From the NCBI GenBank assembly GCA_964370375.1, contig CAYJIX010000018.1, positions 1 to 38,320 of the forward strand: DNA of 38,320 nucleotides, given 5' to 3'. A model generated the notes under the pieces. It searched no databases and was not told where the DNA came from. It saw only the letters and a list, made by a program, of their open reading frames with translations. This document shows, piece by piece, positions 1-8,705 of the stretch (positions are counted from its first letter, which is position 1; every line of letters begins with the position of its first letter). Source of the DNA: CAYJIX01 sp964370375 (GTDB lineage: Bacteria > Desulfobacterota > Desulfovibrionia > Desulfovibrionales > Desulfovibrionaceae). Position numbers and translations under genes: made by a program.

Positions 1-849
1 GAAATCACATTTGCACACCCCAAAGACATTCAGGATGGCGTGGTAAACCTGACAAGTCGGGATATTACTACAAACTTGCCCTATTGCCCTGATGTCCACA
101 TGGCCTTTGACCACCACCTGTCTGAAATAACACGCCTTGGTGATAAAAACCCTGACAACTATGTTTCAGATCCCAAAATCCCATCTGCAGCTCGTGTGGT
201 GTACAATTATTATGGTGGGCAAAAAACTTTTCCCAATATTAGCGAAGAAATGATGATTGCCGTTGACAAGGCTGACGCTGCCCAGTTTGATCGCGAAGAT
301 GTCCTTAATCCAAAAGGCTGGGAGTTCCTGAGCTTTTTAACAGATCCGCGTACAGGACTTGGCAGGTTCCGCGAATTTCGTACCAGCAATTATGCCTTGA
401 TGATGGACCTTATTAAAATGTGCCAAAACATGCCCTCCATTGAGGAAATTTTAGTGCATCCCGATGTGAAAGAGCGTGTTGACCTTTACAACCAATATGC
501 CGAAAAAGCCGAAGCGCAGCTCAAAGCATGCTCCACCATGCATGGCAAAGTGGTTGTTTTTGAAACACGAAACGAAGAACAAATCTGGCCCATCAACCGC
601 TTTATGATCTACGCTCTGTTCCCCGAATCCACGGTATCTATCCACGTATTGTGGGGTTTAAAAAAGCAAAACACCGTGTTTGCTGTGGGCAAGTCTATTT
701 TTGACCGTTCAAGCAAATGCAACATCGGCGACCTTATGCTTAAACATGGCGGTGGCGGACACCTTGCTGCCGGAACGTGTCAAATTGCCAACGACAAGGC
801 AGATGAAGTGCTTAAAGAAATCATTAAAAGCATCAATGATGCCGGATAA
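1..849 (+). CDS. DHH/DHHA1-family phosphoesterase (exopolyphosphatase- or NrnA-like), 5' end missing
   Basis: The reading frame is open from base 1, so the N-terminus lies outside the window; the GTG at 40 is probably an internal codon. Two hallmarks of the DHH superfamily are visible. The metal-binding FDHH motif has its Asp-His-His codons at 109-117. A C-terminal glycine-rich GGGGHLAAG motif, typical of the DHHA1 substrate-binding domain, starts at 748. Family members are Mn-dependent phosphodiesterases or phosphatases acting on short oligonucleotides (NrnA), pAp, cyclic dinucleotides or polyphosphate; the sequence alone does not choose between these. The remaining 282 codons cover the end of the DHH domain, the linker and all of DHHA1. 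The first DHH-domain Asp motif must lie upstream. Cytoplasmic. It is followed by a 115-bp gap before metF, with no clear terminator. Confidence 0.8.
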   Translation, partial: EITFAHPKDIQDGVVNLTSRDITTNLPYCPDVHMAFDHHLSEITRLGDKNPDNYVSDPKIPSAARVVYNYYGGQKTFPNISEEMMIAVDKADAAQFDREDVLNPKGWEFLSFLTDPRTGLGRFREFRTSNYALMMDLIKMCQNMPSIEEILVHPDVKERVDLYNQYAEKAEAQLKACSTMHGKVVVFETRNEEQIWPINRFMIYALFPESTVSIHVLWGLKKQNTVFAVGKSIFDRSSKCNIGDLMLKHGGGGHLAAGTCQIANDKADEVLKEIIKSINDAG

Positions 850-964
850 CAACAATATATAGGCTGTTTCAGAGTATGCCTCCGCATCTTTCCCCTTGTC
901 TTTTGACTTTGTATGCCAATAAAGGCTTTCTCCCTTTACCGGCGCTACATCTTTTGGAGAGAGT

Positions 965-1840
965 ATGAAAATTACCGATTTGATTGCACAAAAAAATGGG
1001 CCCTTCTATTCATTGGAATTTTTTCCTCCCCGTGAACGCGATCAATGGGATCCCTTTTTTCATGTGGTTGAGCAACTCAAAGCGGTGAATCCGCTCTTTG
1101 CCTCAGTGACCTATGGTGCCGGCGGCAGCACTCAGGAGGCTACTCTTGAAATAGTCAGCCATATAAAAAAGGCTTATGATATTGAAACCATGGCGCACTT
1201 TACATGCGTTGGCGCATCGTCTGATTCGATACGCACCATGTTGCAAAAATTCAGGCAAGGGGGCATTGACAATGTGCTGGCTTTGCGCGGCGATCCCCCC
1301 AAAGACAGCACCATCGATTGGGATACCGCCGAATTTGCCCATGCCACAGACCTTGTACGCTTTATCAAAAAGGAATTTCCAGAGTTTTGCGTGTCTGTTG
1401 CAGGCTATCCCGGGCTCCATCCTGAATCGCCATCCTACGAAAGCGACTGGCGCTACACAGTAGCAAAAGTCAGTGAAGGTGCGGACTTTGTTATTACGCA
1501 GCTCTTTTTTGATGTGCGAGAATATTTTTCGTTGACAAGCCGTCTTAGCTATTTTGGTGTAACTGTACCTGTTATACCCGGCATTTTGCCCATTCAAAGC
1601 TTTGAATCGCTCCGCCGTATTCTGTCCTTATGCGGTGCCAATATTCCGGGCAAACTCTACCTTGACCTTGAAAAGGCTCACAATACAGGCGGCACTGAAG
1701 CGGTCAAAGAAGCAGGCATTGCCTATGCTTCGCAGCAAATTCGATCCCTCTTGGACGGGGGGGCTCCCGGGATTCACCTCTATACCTTAAATAGAGCTGA
1801 ATCGTGCCTGCAACTTATTGATGAGGTGGGGCTGCTTTAA
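965..1840 (+). CDS. metF: Methylenetetrahydrofolate reductase
   Basis: 291 aa, close to the usual MetF length (about 296 in E. coli). It reduces 5,10-methylene-THF to 5-methyl-THF with FAD, supplying the methyl group for methionine synthesis. Family motifs are clear: SLEFFPPRE near residue 16, with the conserved Glu at 18; VTYGAGGS near 48; and LRGDPP with the conserved Asp at 110. The C-terminal GIHLYTLNR fits the end of the barrel. The ATG at 965 follows GGAGAG at a good distance. The stop overlaps the next gene's start by one base (TAATG), so the two are translationally coupled. In some anaerobes MetF also serves the Wood-Ljungdahl methyl branch; nothing nearby indicates that here. Confidence 0.95.
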   Translation: MKITDLIAQKNGPFYSLEFFPPRERDQWDPFFHVVEQLKAVNPLFASVTYGAGGSTQEATLEIVSHIKKAYDIETMAHFTCVGASSDSIRTMLQKFRQGGIDNVLALRGDPPKDSTIDWDTAEFAHATDLVRFIKKEFPEFCVSVAGYPGLHPESPSYESDWRYTVAKVSEGADFVITQLFFDVREYFSLTSRLSYFGVTVPVIPGILPIQSFESLRRILSLCGANIPGKLYLDLEKAHNTGGTEAVKEAGIAYASQQIRSLLDGGAPGIHLYTLNRAESCLQLIDEVGLL

Positions 1841-2904
1841 TGGGTTCGCCTTTGCCGACTTCTTTTTCACCAAAACGTATTTTAGTCTGCCAGCTGCGCC
1901 AGCTAGGAGACGTTATACTGGCTACTCCTGCACTTGCACTTTTGCACAAACGTTTTCCGGATGCAGAAGTGCATGTGCTTACAGAAAAAAAATGCGCTAC
2001 CTTGCTGGAACACAATCCCCACGTTCACACCCTTTGGGCCATTGACAAAAAAAAGCTGAATACCCTTTATAAAGAGGTGGCTTGGTATTGGCATGTGGCA
2101 AGGCAAGGCTTTGATATGGTGGTGGATTTTCAACAATTACCACGCTGTCGCTGGGTTGTTGCTTTTTCTGGGGCTCCTGTGCGCCTTTCCTACACGCCTC
2201 CTTGGTATACCAAGCTTTTGTACACCCATGGCATACCGCCAAAGCAAGGCTATGCTGCCCAAACAAAGGTCAGCTTGCTTGCTCCTTTTGGTATCGCATG
2301 GCAACAAGAACCACCCCAAATTTACCTCACTACAAAAGAGCAAGCTGATGCTCAAAATTTATTAACAAGCCTTGGCCTTGAACCTGAACACAAGCTTATA
2401 ACACTAGACCCTACCCATAGACGAGCAACACGCCGCTGGCCCATTGCCTCCTATGCGCGCTTCATAGAAGGCATGTGCAGCAAAGACCCTTGCATACGCG
2501 TTCTTCCCTTATGGGGCCCTGGGGAAGAAAAGGAAATCGCGCAGCTTGTGCAAGATTGCCAAGCAAAAAAGAATATCATACTGCCTAAGTCCATGCTTTC
2601 TTTGCGAGAAATGGCCGCTGTTATTGAAAAAGCGCATCTTCATGTGGGTAATTGTTCAGCCCCACGGCATATGGCTGTGGCTGTTGGCGTTCCTACATGT
2701 GTTGTCCACGGGTCAACCGGTGATGAATGGGCCTACCCATCCCCTCAGCATGTGATTGTGCGCGCCAACCTTGATTGCCAGCCTTGCGAGCTCAACCAAT
2801 GCCCAAGGCACGATAGGCCCTTGGCCTGCCTTGTGGAGCTTGAACCTGACACCGTTGTGGAAGCCGCACTGCGTGTACTACAAGCAAGAATTGAGCGCGT
2901 ATAG
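1840..2904 (+). CDS. Glycosyltransferase family 9 (heptosyltransferase-like)
   Basis: 354 aa. The N-terminus PKRILVCQLRQLGDVILATPAL is the classic GT9/heptosyltransferase opening: a Rossmann strand followed by the LGD glycine loop. The C-terminal half has LHVGNCSAPRHMAVAVGVPTCVVHGST, the donor-binding region of the family. Such enzymes add heptose or related sugars to the LPS inner core in the cytoplasm. A cysteine cluster near the C-terminus (CQPCELNQCPRHDRPLAC) is common in GT9 proteins of this lineage. The start overlaps the metF stop by one base. lpxI follows 69 bp downstream, which suggests an envelope-biogenesis role. The exact acceptor cannot be told from the sequence. Confidence 0.85.
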   Translation: MGSPLPTSFSPKRILVCQLRQLGDVILATPALALLHKRFPDAEVHVLTEKKCATLLEHNPHVHTLWAIDKKKLNTLYKEVAWYWHVARQGFDMVVDFQQLPRCRWVVAFSGAPVRLSYTPPWYTKLLYTHGIPPKQGYAAQTKVSLLAPFGIAWQQEPPQIYLTTKEQADAQNLLTSLGLEPEHKLITLDPTHRRATRRWPIASYARFIEGMCSKDPCIRVLPLWGPGEEKEIAQLVQDCQAKKNIILPKSMLSLREMAAVIEKAHLHVGNCSAPRHMAVAVGVPTCVVHGSTGDEWAYPSPQHVIVRANLDCQPCELNQCPRHDRPLACLVELEPDTVVEAALRVLQARIERV

Positions 2905-2973
2905 CGCATATACTTTTATTGGATTTATATTTTTTTGCACTGTAAACCGTTATCTTAGTAAAAAGGATACTTT

Positions 2974-3813
2974 GTGACTGCATCATCCAATCAACATATA
3001 GGTATTATTGCCGGCTCCGGTCAATTTCCACGCCTAGTGGCTGAAAACGCAAAAAAAGCCGGATTCGCTGTGGTTATTTGCGGGTTTGAGGGCTATTCAG
3101 ATCCAGCCTTGGTTGACATTGCCGACAGCTTTACCATGGTACATCTTGGCCAGTTCAATAAGGCCATTGCTTTTTTTCGTTCACATAACGTGCAAACGCT
3201 GTGCATGGCAGGCTCTATTGACAAGCCCAGCGCCCTAAATTTCAGGCCGGACACGCGGGCCATGCGCATTTTGTTTTCTTTACGCAATAAAGGCGATGAC
3301 GCGTTGCTCAAAGCCATAATACAAGACCTAGAAAACGAAGGTTTTCAAATAGTTGCCCCATCAAGCTTTATAGATACTTTGCACGCTCCGCATGGAGTCC
3401 TTACCAAAACACAGCCTTCACAACAATTGCTCGACGATTTGGCTTTTGGCTGGCCTGTGGCTGAAAGCTTTGGCTTTTTTGATATAGGCCAGTGCATTGT
3501 GGTGCGTGAAAAAATAGTGGTCGCTGTAGAATGCCTTGAGGGGACAGACGCCACCCTACGCCGAGGAGCATCACTGACAGGCAAAGGCTGTGTTGCCATA
3601 AAACGAGCAAAGCCTGGCCAAGAAGAGCGCGCGGATCTACCTTCCGTTGGCCTTGAAACCGTGCGTATACTCATTGACAACCAGTACTTGGGCCTTGTAG
3701 TTGAAGCTGAAAAGAGCCTTTTTTTTGATCGCGAACAGGCCATTGAACTTGCCGATGCTCATGGCCTGTGCATTATTGCTTGCTCAGCTTCCGGGGAAAT
3801 ACAATCGCTCTAA
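2974..3813 (+). CDS. lpxI: UDP-2,3-diacylglucosamine pyrophosphatase LpxI
   Basis: 279 aa, GTG start at 2974 preceded by AAAAAGGAT. The N-terminus IGIIAGSGQFPRLVAENAKKAGFAVV and the internal MAGSIDKPSALNFRPD are characteristic of the LpxI (DUF1009) family. These enzymes hydrolyse UDP-2,3-diacylglucosamine to lipid X plus UMP, the lipid A step done by LpxH in enterics. LpxI is the usual version in alphaproteobacteria and desulfobacteria. The C-terminal part carries LEGTDATLRRGASL and KRAKPGQEERADLPSVGLETV, also family-conserved. Its position after a GT9 gene fits lipopolysaccharide synthesis at the cytoplasmic face of the inner membrane. Confidence 0.9.
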   Translation: MTASSNQHIGIIAGSGQFPRLVAENAKKAGFAVVICGFEGYSDPALVDIADSFTMVHLGQFNKAIAFFRSHNVQTLCMAGSIDKPSALNFRPDTRAMRILFSLRNKGDDALLKAIIQDLENEGFQIVAPSSFIDTLHAPHGVLTKTQPSQQLLDDLAFGWPVAESFGFFDIGQCIVVREKIVVAVECLEGTDATLRRGASLTGKGCVAIKRAKPGQEERADLPSVGLETVRILIDNQYLGLVVEAEKSLFFDREQAIELADAHGLCIIACSASGEIQSL

Positions 3814-3937
3814 CACAAAATAATGTTAGAACGTATTATCTGCCAGCATCAAAAACATTTCAACTGCGTTTATCTGCCGTCACTTTTTTTGCTATACAGC
3901 TTCTAGGCAACAACATTTATCAATTAAGGATATCTTT

Positions 3938-6841
3938 ATGAATACTTATGGGTTTGTACTTGTACGCGAAGAGCATCTTTCCGAAGTTGGCGGCACCGCC
4001 ACATTGTGGAAACACGAAGTCACCGGTGCTGAACTTCTGTCCGTCAGCAACAAGGATGAAAACAAATGCTTTGGCGTAACCTTACGAACACCTTCTGACA
4101 ATTCAACAGGTGTTGCGCATATTTTGGAACATTCGGTATTGTGCGGTTCTGAAAAATACCCTGTCAAAGAACCTTTTGTGGAATTGCTCAAAGGATCATT
4201 GCAAACCTTTCTGAACGCTTTCACCTTTCCTGACAAAACCTGCTATCCTGTGGCCAGTGCCAATTTGCAGGATTTTTATAACCTTGTGGATGTATATTTA
4301 GACGCTGTCTTTTTTCCACGCATCACACCGGAAATTTTCCAGCAGGAAGGATGGCATGTGGAAGCTGATGACGACACAGGGCCATTAAACTATAAAGGGG
4401 TCGTTTTTAACGAAATGAAGGGCGTGTATTCTTCGGCAGACTCTGTCCTTGCAGAAGCATCACAAAACGCCGTTTTTCCTGACACGCTGTACAGTCTTGA
4501 TTCCGGCGGCGACCCTGAAGTTATTCTTAAGCTTACCTACAAAGCTTTCAAAGACTTCCATACAAACCTTTACAATCCAAGCAATGCTCGTTTCTTTTTC
4601 TGGGGAGACGACCCCATAGAAAAACGGTTTGCCCTCTTGGCTCCGTATGTAGATCGCTTTACGTTACAAACGCCCAACTCAGACGTGCCTTTGCAAAAAC
4701 GCAGAGAAACACCACTGCTTGTGGAAAAAACCTTTGTGGCCAGTGAAGAAGACGAAGAAGGCAAAGGGCATACAACTGTCAACTGGCTGTTGTGCGAAAC
4801 CACTGAGATCGAAGAAATCCTTATGCTTGAAGCGTTGGAGCATATCCTTCAAGGGCTTCCGGGATCCCCGTTACGCCGCGCGCTTATTGAATCAGGCCTT
4901 GGCGAAGACATTGTGGGTGGATTGGAGACCGATTTGCGACAATCTTTTTATTCTGTAGGTTTACGCTCAATCGATCCTGCCAAAGCATCAGACGTTGAAT
5001 GCCTCATCCTTGACACACTCGCCGAACTTGCTGAAAACGGCATACCAACAGAAGCTGTGGACGCAGCCTTAAACAGCTTGGAATTTCACCTGCGTGAAAA
5101 CAATACCGGTTCCTTCCCACGCGGCATTGCTGCCATGGTGCAGTGTTTATCCACGTGGTTGTATGATGGCGACCCCTTTGGCCCGCTTGCATGGGAAGCA
5201 CCCTTAGCACACCTAAAAACCCGTTTAGCTAACAAAGAACACGTCTTTGAAGAAGCCATCACACGCTGGTTTTTAGACAATAACCATCGCGCTACCGTGG
5301 TGCTGGTGCCGGACACAACCTTGGCTGCAAGGCGCCAAGCCATGGAACAGGAAAAATTAACAAACTTGGCAGACCGTTTAAGCAGCGCAGATCGTCAAGA
5401 GCTTGTTGAGCACACAAAAGCTCTGCGTGAAGCCCAAAAAACACCAGATAGTCCGGCAGATTTAGCCCTAATTCCCGGGCTCACCTTGTCAGACCTTCCT
5501 CTAAAAAACACACTCATTCCAACAAATTACGAGCAAGCTGGACCTGTACAGGTGTTGCTGCACCCGCTTGATACCACAGGTGTTGTGTACGCCAGCTTGG
5601 CCTTGTCGCTTGAGGCTGTCCCTGCCCATCTTATGCCTTTGGTGCCGTTATGGTGCCGCGCCCTTACAGAAATGGGCACATCCAAGCGCGATTTTGTCCA
5701 ACTGGGAACCCGTATTGCTTCACACACAGGGGGGCTTGGAGCAGGGCCTTCGTTTGTGACTCGCGCTTTGGATAAACAAACTCTTGGTCACGTGCATGTG
5801 GGCGGAAAAGCCACTGCCGAAAAAGCCCAAGCGTTGTTTGATTTACTGGCAGAAATTTTGCTTGAACCAAATTTTGACCAGCCTGAACGCTTCATGCAAA
5901 TGGTGCTTGAAGCACGTGCCCGCAAAGAGCAAGGCCTTATCCCCAGAGGGCACGGCGTTGTAGCTTCACGCCTTAAATCTCGCCACAGTGTAGCCGGCTG
6001 GCTGGAAGAACAGATGGGGGGGGTTGAGTCCTTATTCTATGTACGCGCCTTGGCTGAACGTGTGTCCAACGACTGGGCGTCGGTGCTTGCCGATCTGCGC
6101 TATCTACACGAACGTATTGTACGTACAAATAATGCCTTAGCCAATATCACTGCCGATTCCAATGCCTTGCACACTGTATTGCCCAAGGTGCAAACCATAG
6201 TCAACATGTTGCCAAAACAAGATTTTCAAGCTGCCCCGTGGAGCATGGGAGCATGTCCATCCTTACAAGAGGCACTTCTTGTACCGGCGCAAGTCAACTA
6301 TGTGGGGAAAGGTGGTTCCATTTTTTCCCAAGGTTATCAATGGCATGGCTCTGCCCAAGTTATTACAAGGCACCTGCGTATGGCATGGCTTTGGGATCAG
6401 GTTCGCGTGCAAGGCGGAGCCTATGGTGCGTTTTGTTCCATTGACCGCATTACAGGTGCTTTTGCTCAAATTTCATACCGTGACCCCAACATTGAAAACA
6501 CTTTGGCAGTGTATGATGGTGCAAGCAACTGGCTGCGGCACTTGCAACTGGATGACCGCGAACTGACCCGTGCCATTGTGGGAGCCATTGGTGATATCGA
6601 TGCCTATCAATTACCAGATGCCAAAGGCAATACAGCCCTATTCCGACACCTTTTGGGTGAAAGCGATGATGTGCGGCAACGCTTGCGCGACGAGGTGCTT
6701 TCCACCACAAACAAACACTTCACAGAATTTGCAGGTACACTTGAAGCTGCCACACAAGGAGCTGCTATTTGCGCTCTTGGAGGCAGCGACCTTCAGGCTG
6801 TGGCAACAGATAAAGGCTGGAGCACAATAACACTTCTGTAA
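3938..6841 (+). CDS. M16C-family zinc metallopeptidase (PreP-like)
   Basis: 967 aa, the usual size of single-chain M16C peptidases. The inverted zinc motif HILEH is at residues 61-65 and the third zinc ligand is the Glu in NEMKG at 159. The order is that of presequence protease: catalytic M16 domain, an inactive M16 domain, the M16C-associated linker around residues 470-720, and a final M16-like domain with a GGAYGAF motif, the typical substrate-clamp Arg/Tyr loop region. The family degrades short unstructured peptides inside a closed chamber. No signal peptide is evident, so it is probably cytoplasmic. RBS AAGGAT precedes the ATG. It stands alone, with 124 bp before and 90 bp after. Confidence 0.9.
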   Translation: MNTYGFVLVREEHLSEVGGTATLWKHEVTGAELLSVSNKDENKCFGVTLRTPSDNSTGVAHILEHSVLCGSEKYPVKEPFVELLKGSLQTFLNAFTFPDKTCYPVASANLQDFYNLVDVYLDAVFFPRITPEIFQQEGWHVEADDDTGPLNYKGVVFNEMKGVYSSADSVLAEASQNAVFPDTLYSLDSGGDPEVILKLTYKAFKDFHTNLYNPSNARFFFWGDDPIEKRFALLAPYVDRFTLQTPNSDVPLQKRRETPLLVEKTFVASEEDEEGKGHTTVNWLLCETTEIEEILMLEALEHILQGLPGSPLRRALIESGLGEDIVGGLETDLRQSFYSVGLRSIDPAKASDVECLILDTLAELAENGIPTEAVDAALNSLEFHLRENNTGSFPRGIAAMVQCLSTWLYDGDPFGPLAWEAPLAHLKTRLANKEHVFEEAITRWFLDNNHRATVVLVPDTTLAARRQAMEQEKLTNLADRLSSADRQELVEHTKALREAQKTPDSPADLALIPGLTLSDLPLKNTLIPTNYEQAGPVQVLLHPLDTTGVVYASLALSLEAVPAHLMPLVPLWCRALTEMGTSKRDFVQLGTRIASHTGGLGAGPSFVTRALDKQTLGHVHVGGKATAEKAQALFDLLAEILLEPNFDQPERFMQMVLEARARKEQGLIPRGHGVVASRLKSRHSVAGWLEEQMGGVESLFYVRALAERVSNDWASVLADLRYLHERIVRTNNALANITADSNALHTVLPKVQTIVNMLPKQDFQAAPWSMGACPSLQEALLVPAQVNYVGKGGSIFSQGYQWHGSAQVITRHLRMAWLWDQVRVQGGAYGAFCSIDRITGAFAQISYRDPNIENTLAVYDGASNWLRHLQLDDRELTRAIVGAIGDIDAYQLPDAKGNTALFRHLLGESDDVRQRLRDEVLSTTNKHFTEFAGTLEAATQGAAICALGGSDLQAVATDKGWSTITLL

Positions 6842-6866
6842 TAGCTATAAGAAGCTATAAAAATAA

Positions 6867-6895
6867 ATGACGATTGAACGTGTATTACCTATACT
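6867..6895 (+). promoter_or_regulatory. Putative sigma-70 promoter of the nitroreductase gene
   Basis: ATGACG (6867-6872) and TATACT (6890-6895) are separated by 17 bp and match the -35 and -10 consensus at 4/6 and 5/6 positions. Transcription would begin near 6902, about 30 bases before the ATG at 6932. This is pattern recognition only. Confidence 0.4.
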
Positions 6896-6931
6896 AGACG
6901 TATCTATCTCACATAACAAAGGAGTGCTTAT

Positions 6932-7603
6932 ATGCCTACCATAACAGAAAGCCTTTTTACCGCATGGAATTTTCGTCACGCCTGTAAAGAGTTTGATCCC
7001 AATGTGAAAATCAGCAAAGAAGATTTTCATACCATTCTTGAATCCGGCAGGCTTTCGCCTTCTTCCTTTGGTTTTGAGCCTTGGGAATTTTTAGTGGTGC
7101 AAAATAAAGCCTTGCGTGAAGAGCTTTTACCCATGTGCTGGGGTGCTCAGGGGCAATTGCCCACTGCCAGTCATTTTGTCATTCTTTTGGCTCGCCAGCC
7201 AAAGGCCATGGCTCCTGAATGTGACTACCTGCAAAATACCATCATGCGCAAAACCAAGCATTTCCCAGAGGATATTATTGTTGGCATGACGGAAAAATTT
7301 GGCAGCTTTATTGAAAAAGACCTTGGCTATCACGGTAATGACCGCGCAAAATTTGAATGGGCTGCGCGCCAATGTTATATTGTTCTTGCCAATATGATGA
7401 CCACAGCAGCCTTGCTTGGCATTGATTCGTGCCCCATTGAAGGATTCCAAAAGGATAACGTAGAAAAACTTTTGGATGCCAAAGGACTTATGGATTGTGC
7501 AACCTTTGGTGTTGCTTGCATGGTTGCTTTTGGGCAAAGGATCAAGGAACCACGGGAAAAAACACGGCGTAGCGAAAGTGAGGTTGTACGCTGGGTAGAG
7601 TAG
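6932..7603 (+). CDS. FMN-dependent nitroreductase family protein (NfsB-like)
   Basis: 223 aa, typical of the NfsB-type nitroreductase fold. The N-terminal NFRHACKEFDP contains the Arg-His FMN-phosphate contact. RLSPSSFGFEPWEFLVV is the family's first FMN-binding stretch. The C-terminal MVAFGQR with basic residues after it closes the FMN site. GIDSCPIEGF in the middle is also conserved. Such enzymes reduce nitro compounds, quinones or flavins with NAD(P)H as cytoplasmic homodimers; the natural substrate here is unknown. The gene is monocistronic, with RBS AAAGGAG, its own likely promoter, and a GC-rich hairpin about 90 bases after the stop. Confidence 0.88.
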   Translation: MPTITESLFTAWNFRHACKEFDPNVKISKEDFHTILESGRLSPSSFGFEPWEFLVVQNKALREELLPMCWGAQGQLPTASHFVILLARQPKAMAPECDYLQNTIMRKTKHFPEDIIVGMTEKFGSFIEKDLGYHGNDRAKFEWAARQCYIVLANMMTTAALLGIDSCPIEGFQKDNVEKLLDAKGLMDCATFGVACMVAFGQRIKEPREKTRRSESEVVRWVE

Positions 7604-7926
7604 CACAGCTATCTGCATTGTAAAAAGCAAACACACGCTTTATGATGCAACTAACATTCTGTAATGTAAAATTTTTATTCAATACACATTTTAAGCCCCC
7701 TATACACATGTTGTGTAGGGGGCTCAATCATAACAAGGTTATGGCTTGTCATTTATTTTTTCTGTGCAATATAGGCACATCCGAACACTGCCTTTGTTGC
7801 CAATCCGCATCCTCAACCTTGCTCGTCTTACTCATTCGATGTATGCTTATTGAAGATGGCATTGCACTGTGCGCTGCCATTGCAAAGGCTTTCAGGGTAC
7901 TTTTTTCTCAACATATAAAAGGCCTC
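7604..7926. other. Intergenic stretch between nitroreductase and phnN
   Basis: About 320 bases with no supported gene. The phnN reading frame stays open upstream through part of it, but that portion shows no conserved sequence and no good ribosome site. The only clear element is the GC-rich hairpin at 7694-7724. Confidence 0.6.
7694..7724 (+). terminator. GC-rich hairpin after the nitroreductase gene
   Basis: The arms AGCCCCCTATACA (7694-7706) and TGTGTAGGGGGCT (7712-7724) pair over 13 bp with one wobble and a 5-nt loop. No T-run follows on the + strand, so this is either a weak intrinsic terminator or an mRNA 3'-end stabiliser. Confidence 0.5.
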
Positions 7927-8523
7927 ATGGCTCACACCACCAAGCACATGACCAAAAACGCAGGCATATTGGTATATATGATGGGCCCTTCTGGGGTTGG
8001 AAAAGATACCCTTATACAATACGCGCAAACGCTACCGTCGACTTCTACTGTGACACGCCCTTTGTTTGTTGCCAGACGCTATATTACTCGCCCCCTTGAC
8101 AAGGGAGGCGAACAGCATCTTTCTGTAAGTAAAAAAGAATTTGCTCAAGCCCTTGCTCAAAACATGTTTGCCATGCACTGGCAAAGCCATGGTCTTTATT
8201 ATGGCGTTGACAAAAGTATTGATCATTGGCTTATGTCCAATGCCCTTGTGCTTGTAAACGGTTCTCGCGCCTTTATACCGCAGGCCCTGCAAAAATATCC
8301 TCAGCTTGTGCCAGTGCTTGTGCAAGCACATCCTGAATGTTTGCAAGAGCGCCTTGTCACTAGAGGGCGAGATTCCGCACCTCTCATAGCATCGCGCATA
8401 CGCCGCGCTAACCTATCTATACCTGCCATCCCCACATTGCGAATTATCGACAACTCCGGCCCATTAGAGCATGCCCTAGCAGCCTTTAAGGCTTTGCTTG
8501 TGCAACTGGATGCGAGTTCGTGA
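7927..8523 (+). CDS. phnN: Ribose 1,5-bisphosphate phosphokinase PhnN / guanylate-kinase-like NTPase
   Basis: 198 aa from the ATG at 7927, chosen because AAAAGG lies just upstream and homology-like sequence begins soon after. Features are a P-loop GPSGVGKDT at about residues 20-28, then RRYITRPLDKGGEQHLSVSKKEF, the nucleotide/acceptor region shared by PhnN and guanylate kinases, and a late RGRDSAPLIASRIRRA helix with basic residues as in PhnN. PhnN makes PRPP from ribose 1,5-bisphosphate and ATP, classically in carbon-phosphorus lyase metabolism. No other phn gene lies in the window. The identification over a generic guanylate-kinase-like protein rests on the RYITRP/GGEQH pattern. The open frame extends upstream to 7642 without conserved sequence. 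Confidence 0.75.
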   Translation: MAHTTKHMTKNAGILVYMMGPSGVGKDTLIQYAQTLPSTSTVTRPLFVARRYITRPLDKGGEQHLSVSKKEFAQALAQNMFAMHWQSHGLYYGVDKSIDHWLMSNALVLVNGSRAFIPQALQKYPQLVPVLVQAHPECLQERLVTRGRDSAPLIASRIRRANLSIPAIPTLRIIDNSGPLEHALAAFKALLVQLDASS

Positions 8524-8619
8524 TTATTTTATCAATCAAATTTTTTTATAATTTCATTAAGTTAACAACTACAGACTTGCATAAAACGCGTTAACAGCAA
8601 AAAAAATTCTCCTACATTA

Positions 8620-8648
8620 TTGACAGGGCCTAACACGTTTGGTACATA
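8620..8648 (+). promoter_or_regulatory. Putative promoter of the catabolic cluster
   Basis: A perfect -35 TTGACA (8620-8625) is followed after 17 bp by TACATA (8643-8648), a weak -10; CATAAA two bases further on is an alternative. It lies 58 bases before the enolase-family start. Two GTTAACA direct repeats at about 8562 and 8590 sit just upstream and could bind a regulator. Confidence 0.45.
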
Positions 8649-8705
8649 AAAAGAACCAGTGTTTTGATAGTCTATTTAACGCAGTCAACTTTTTCAGGAG
8701 AACCC

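Noticed and set aside
1103..1597. Long open frame on the - strand inside metF
   Set aside because: It lies wholly opposite a well-supported gene, has no conserved motifs and no ribosome site. The same reasoning removed frames opposite the M16C, enolase, ALDH, DctP and DASS genes.
2201..2214. Palindrome CTTGGTATACCAAG as another copy of the cluster's TACCAA/TTGGTA site
   Set aside because: It is inside the glycosyltransferase coding sequence, has a different spacing and is far from the cluster; probably chance.
7642..7926. Extended N-terminus for phnN
   Set aside because: Cysteine-rich, non-conserved translation over the nitroreductase hairpin; the P-loop is normally near the start of the protein.
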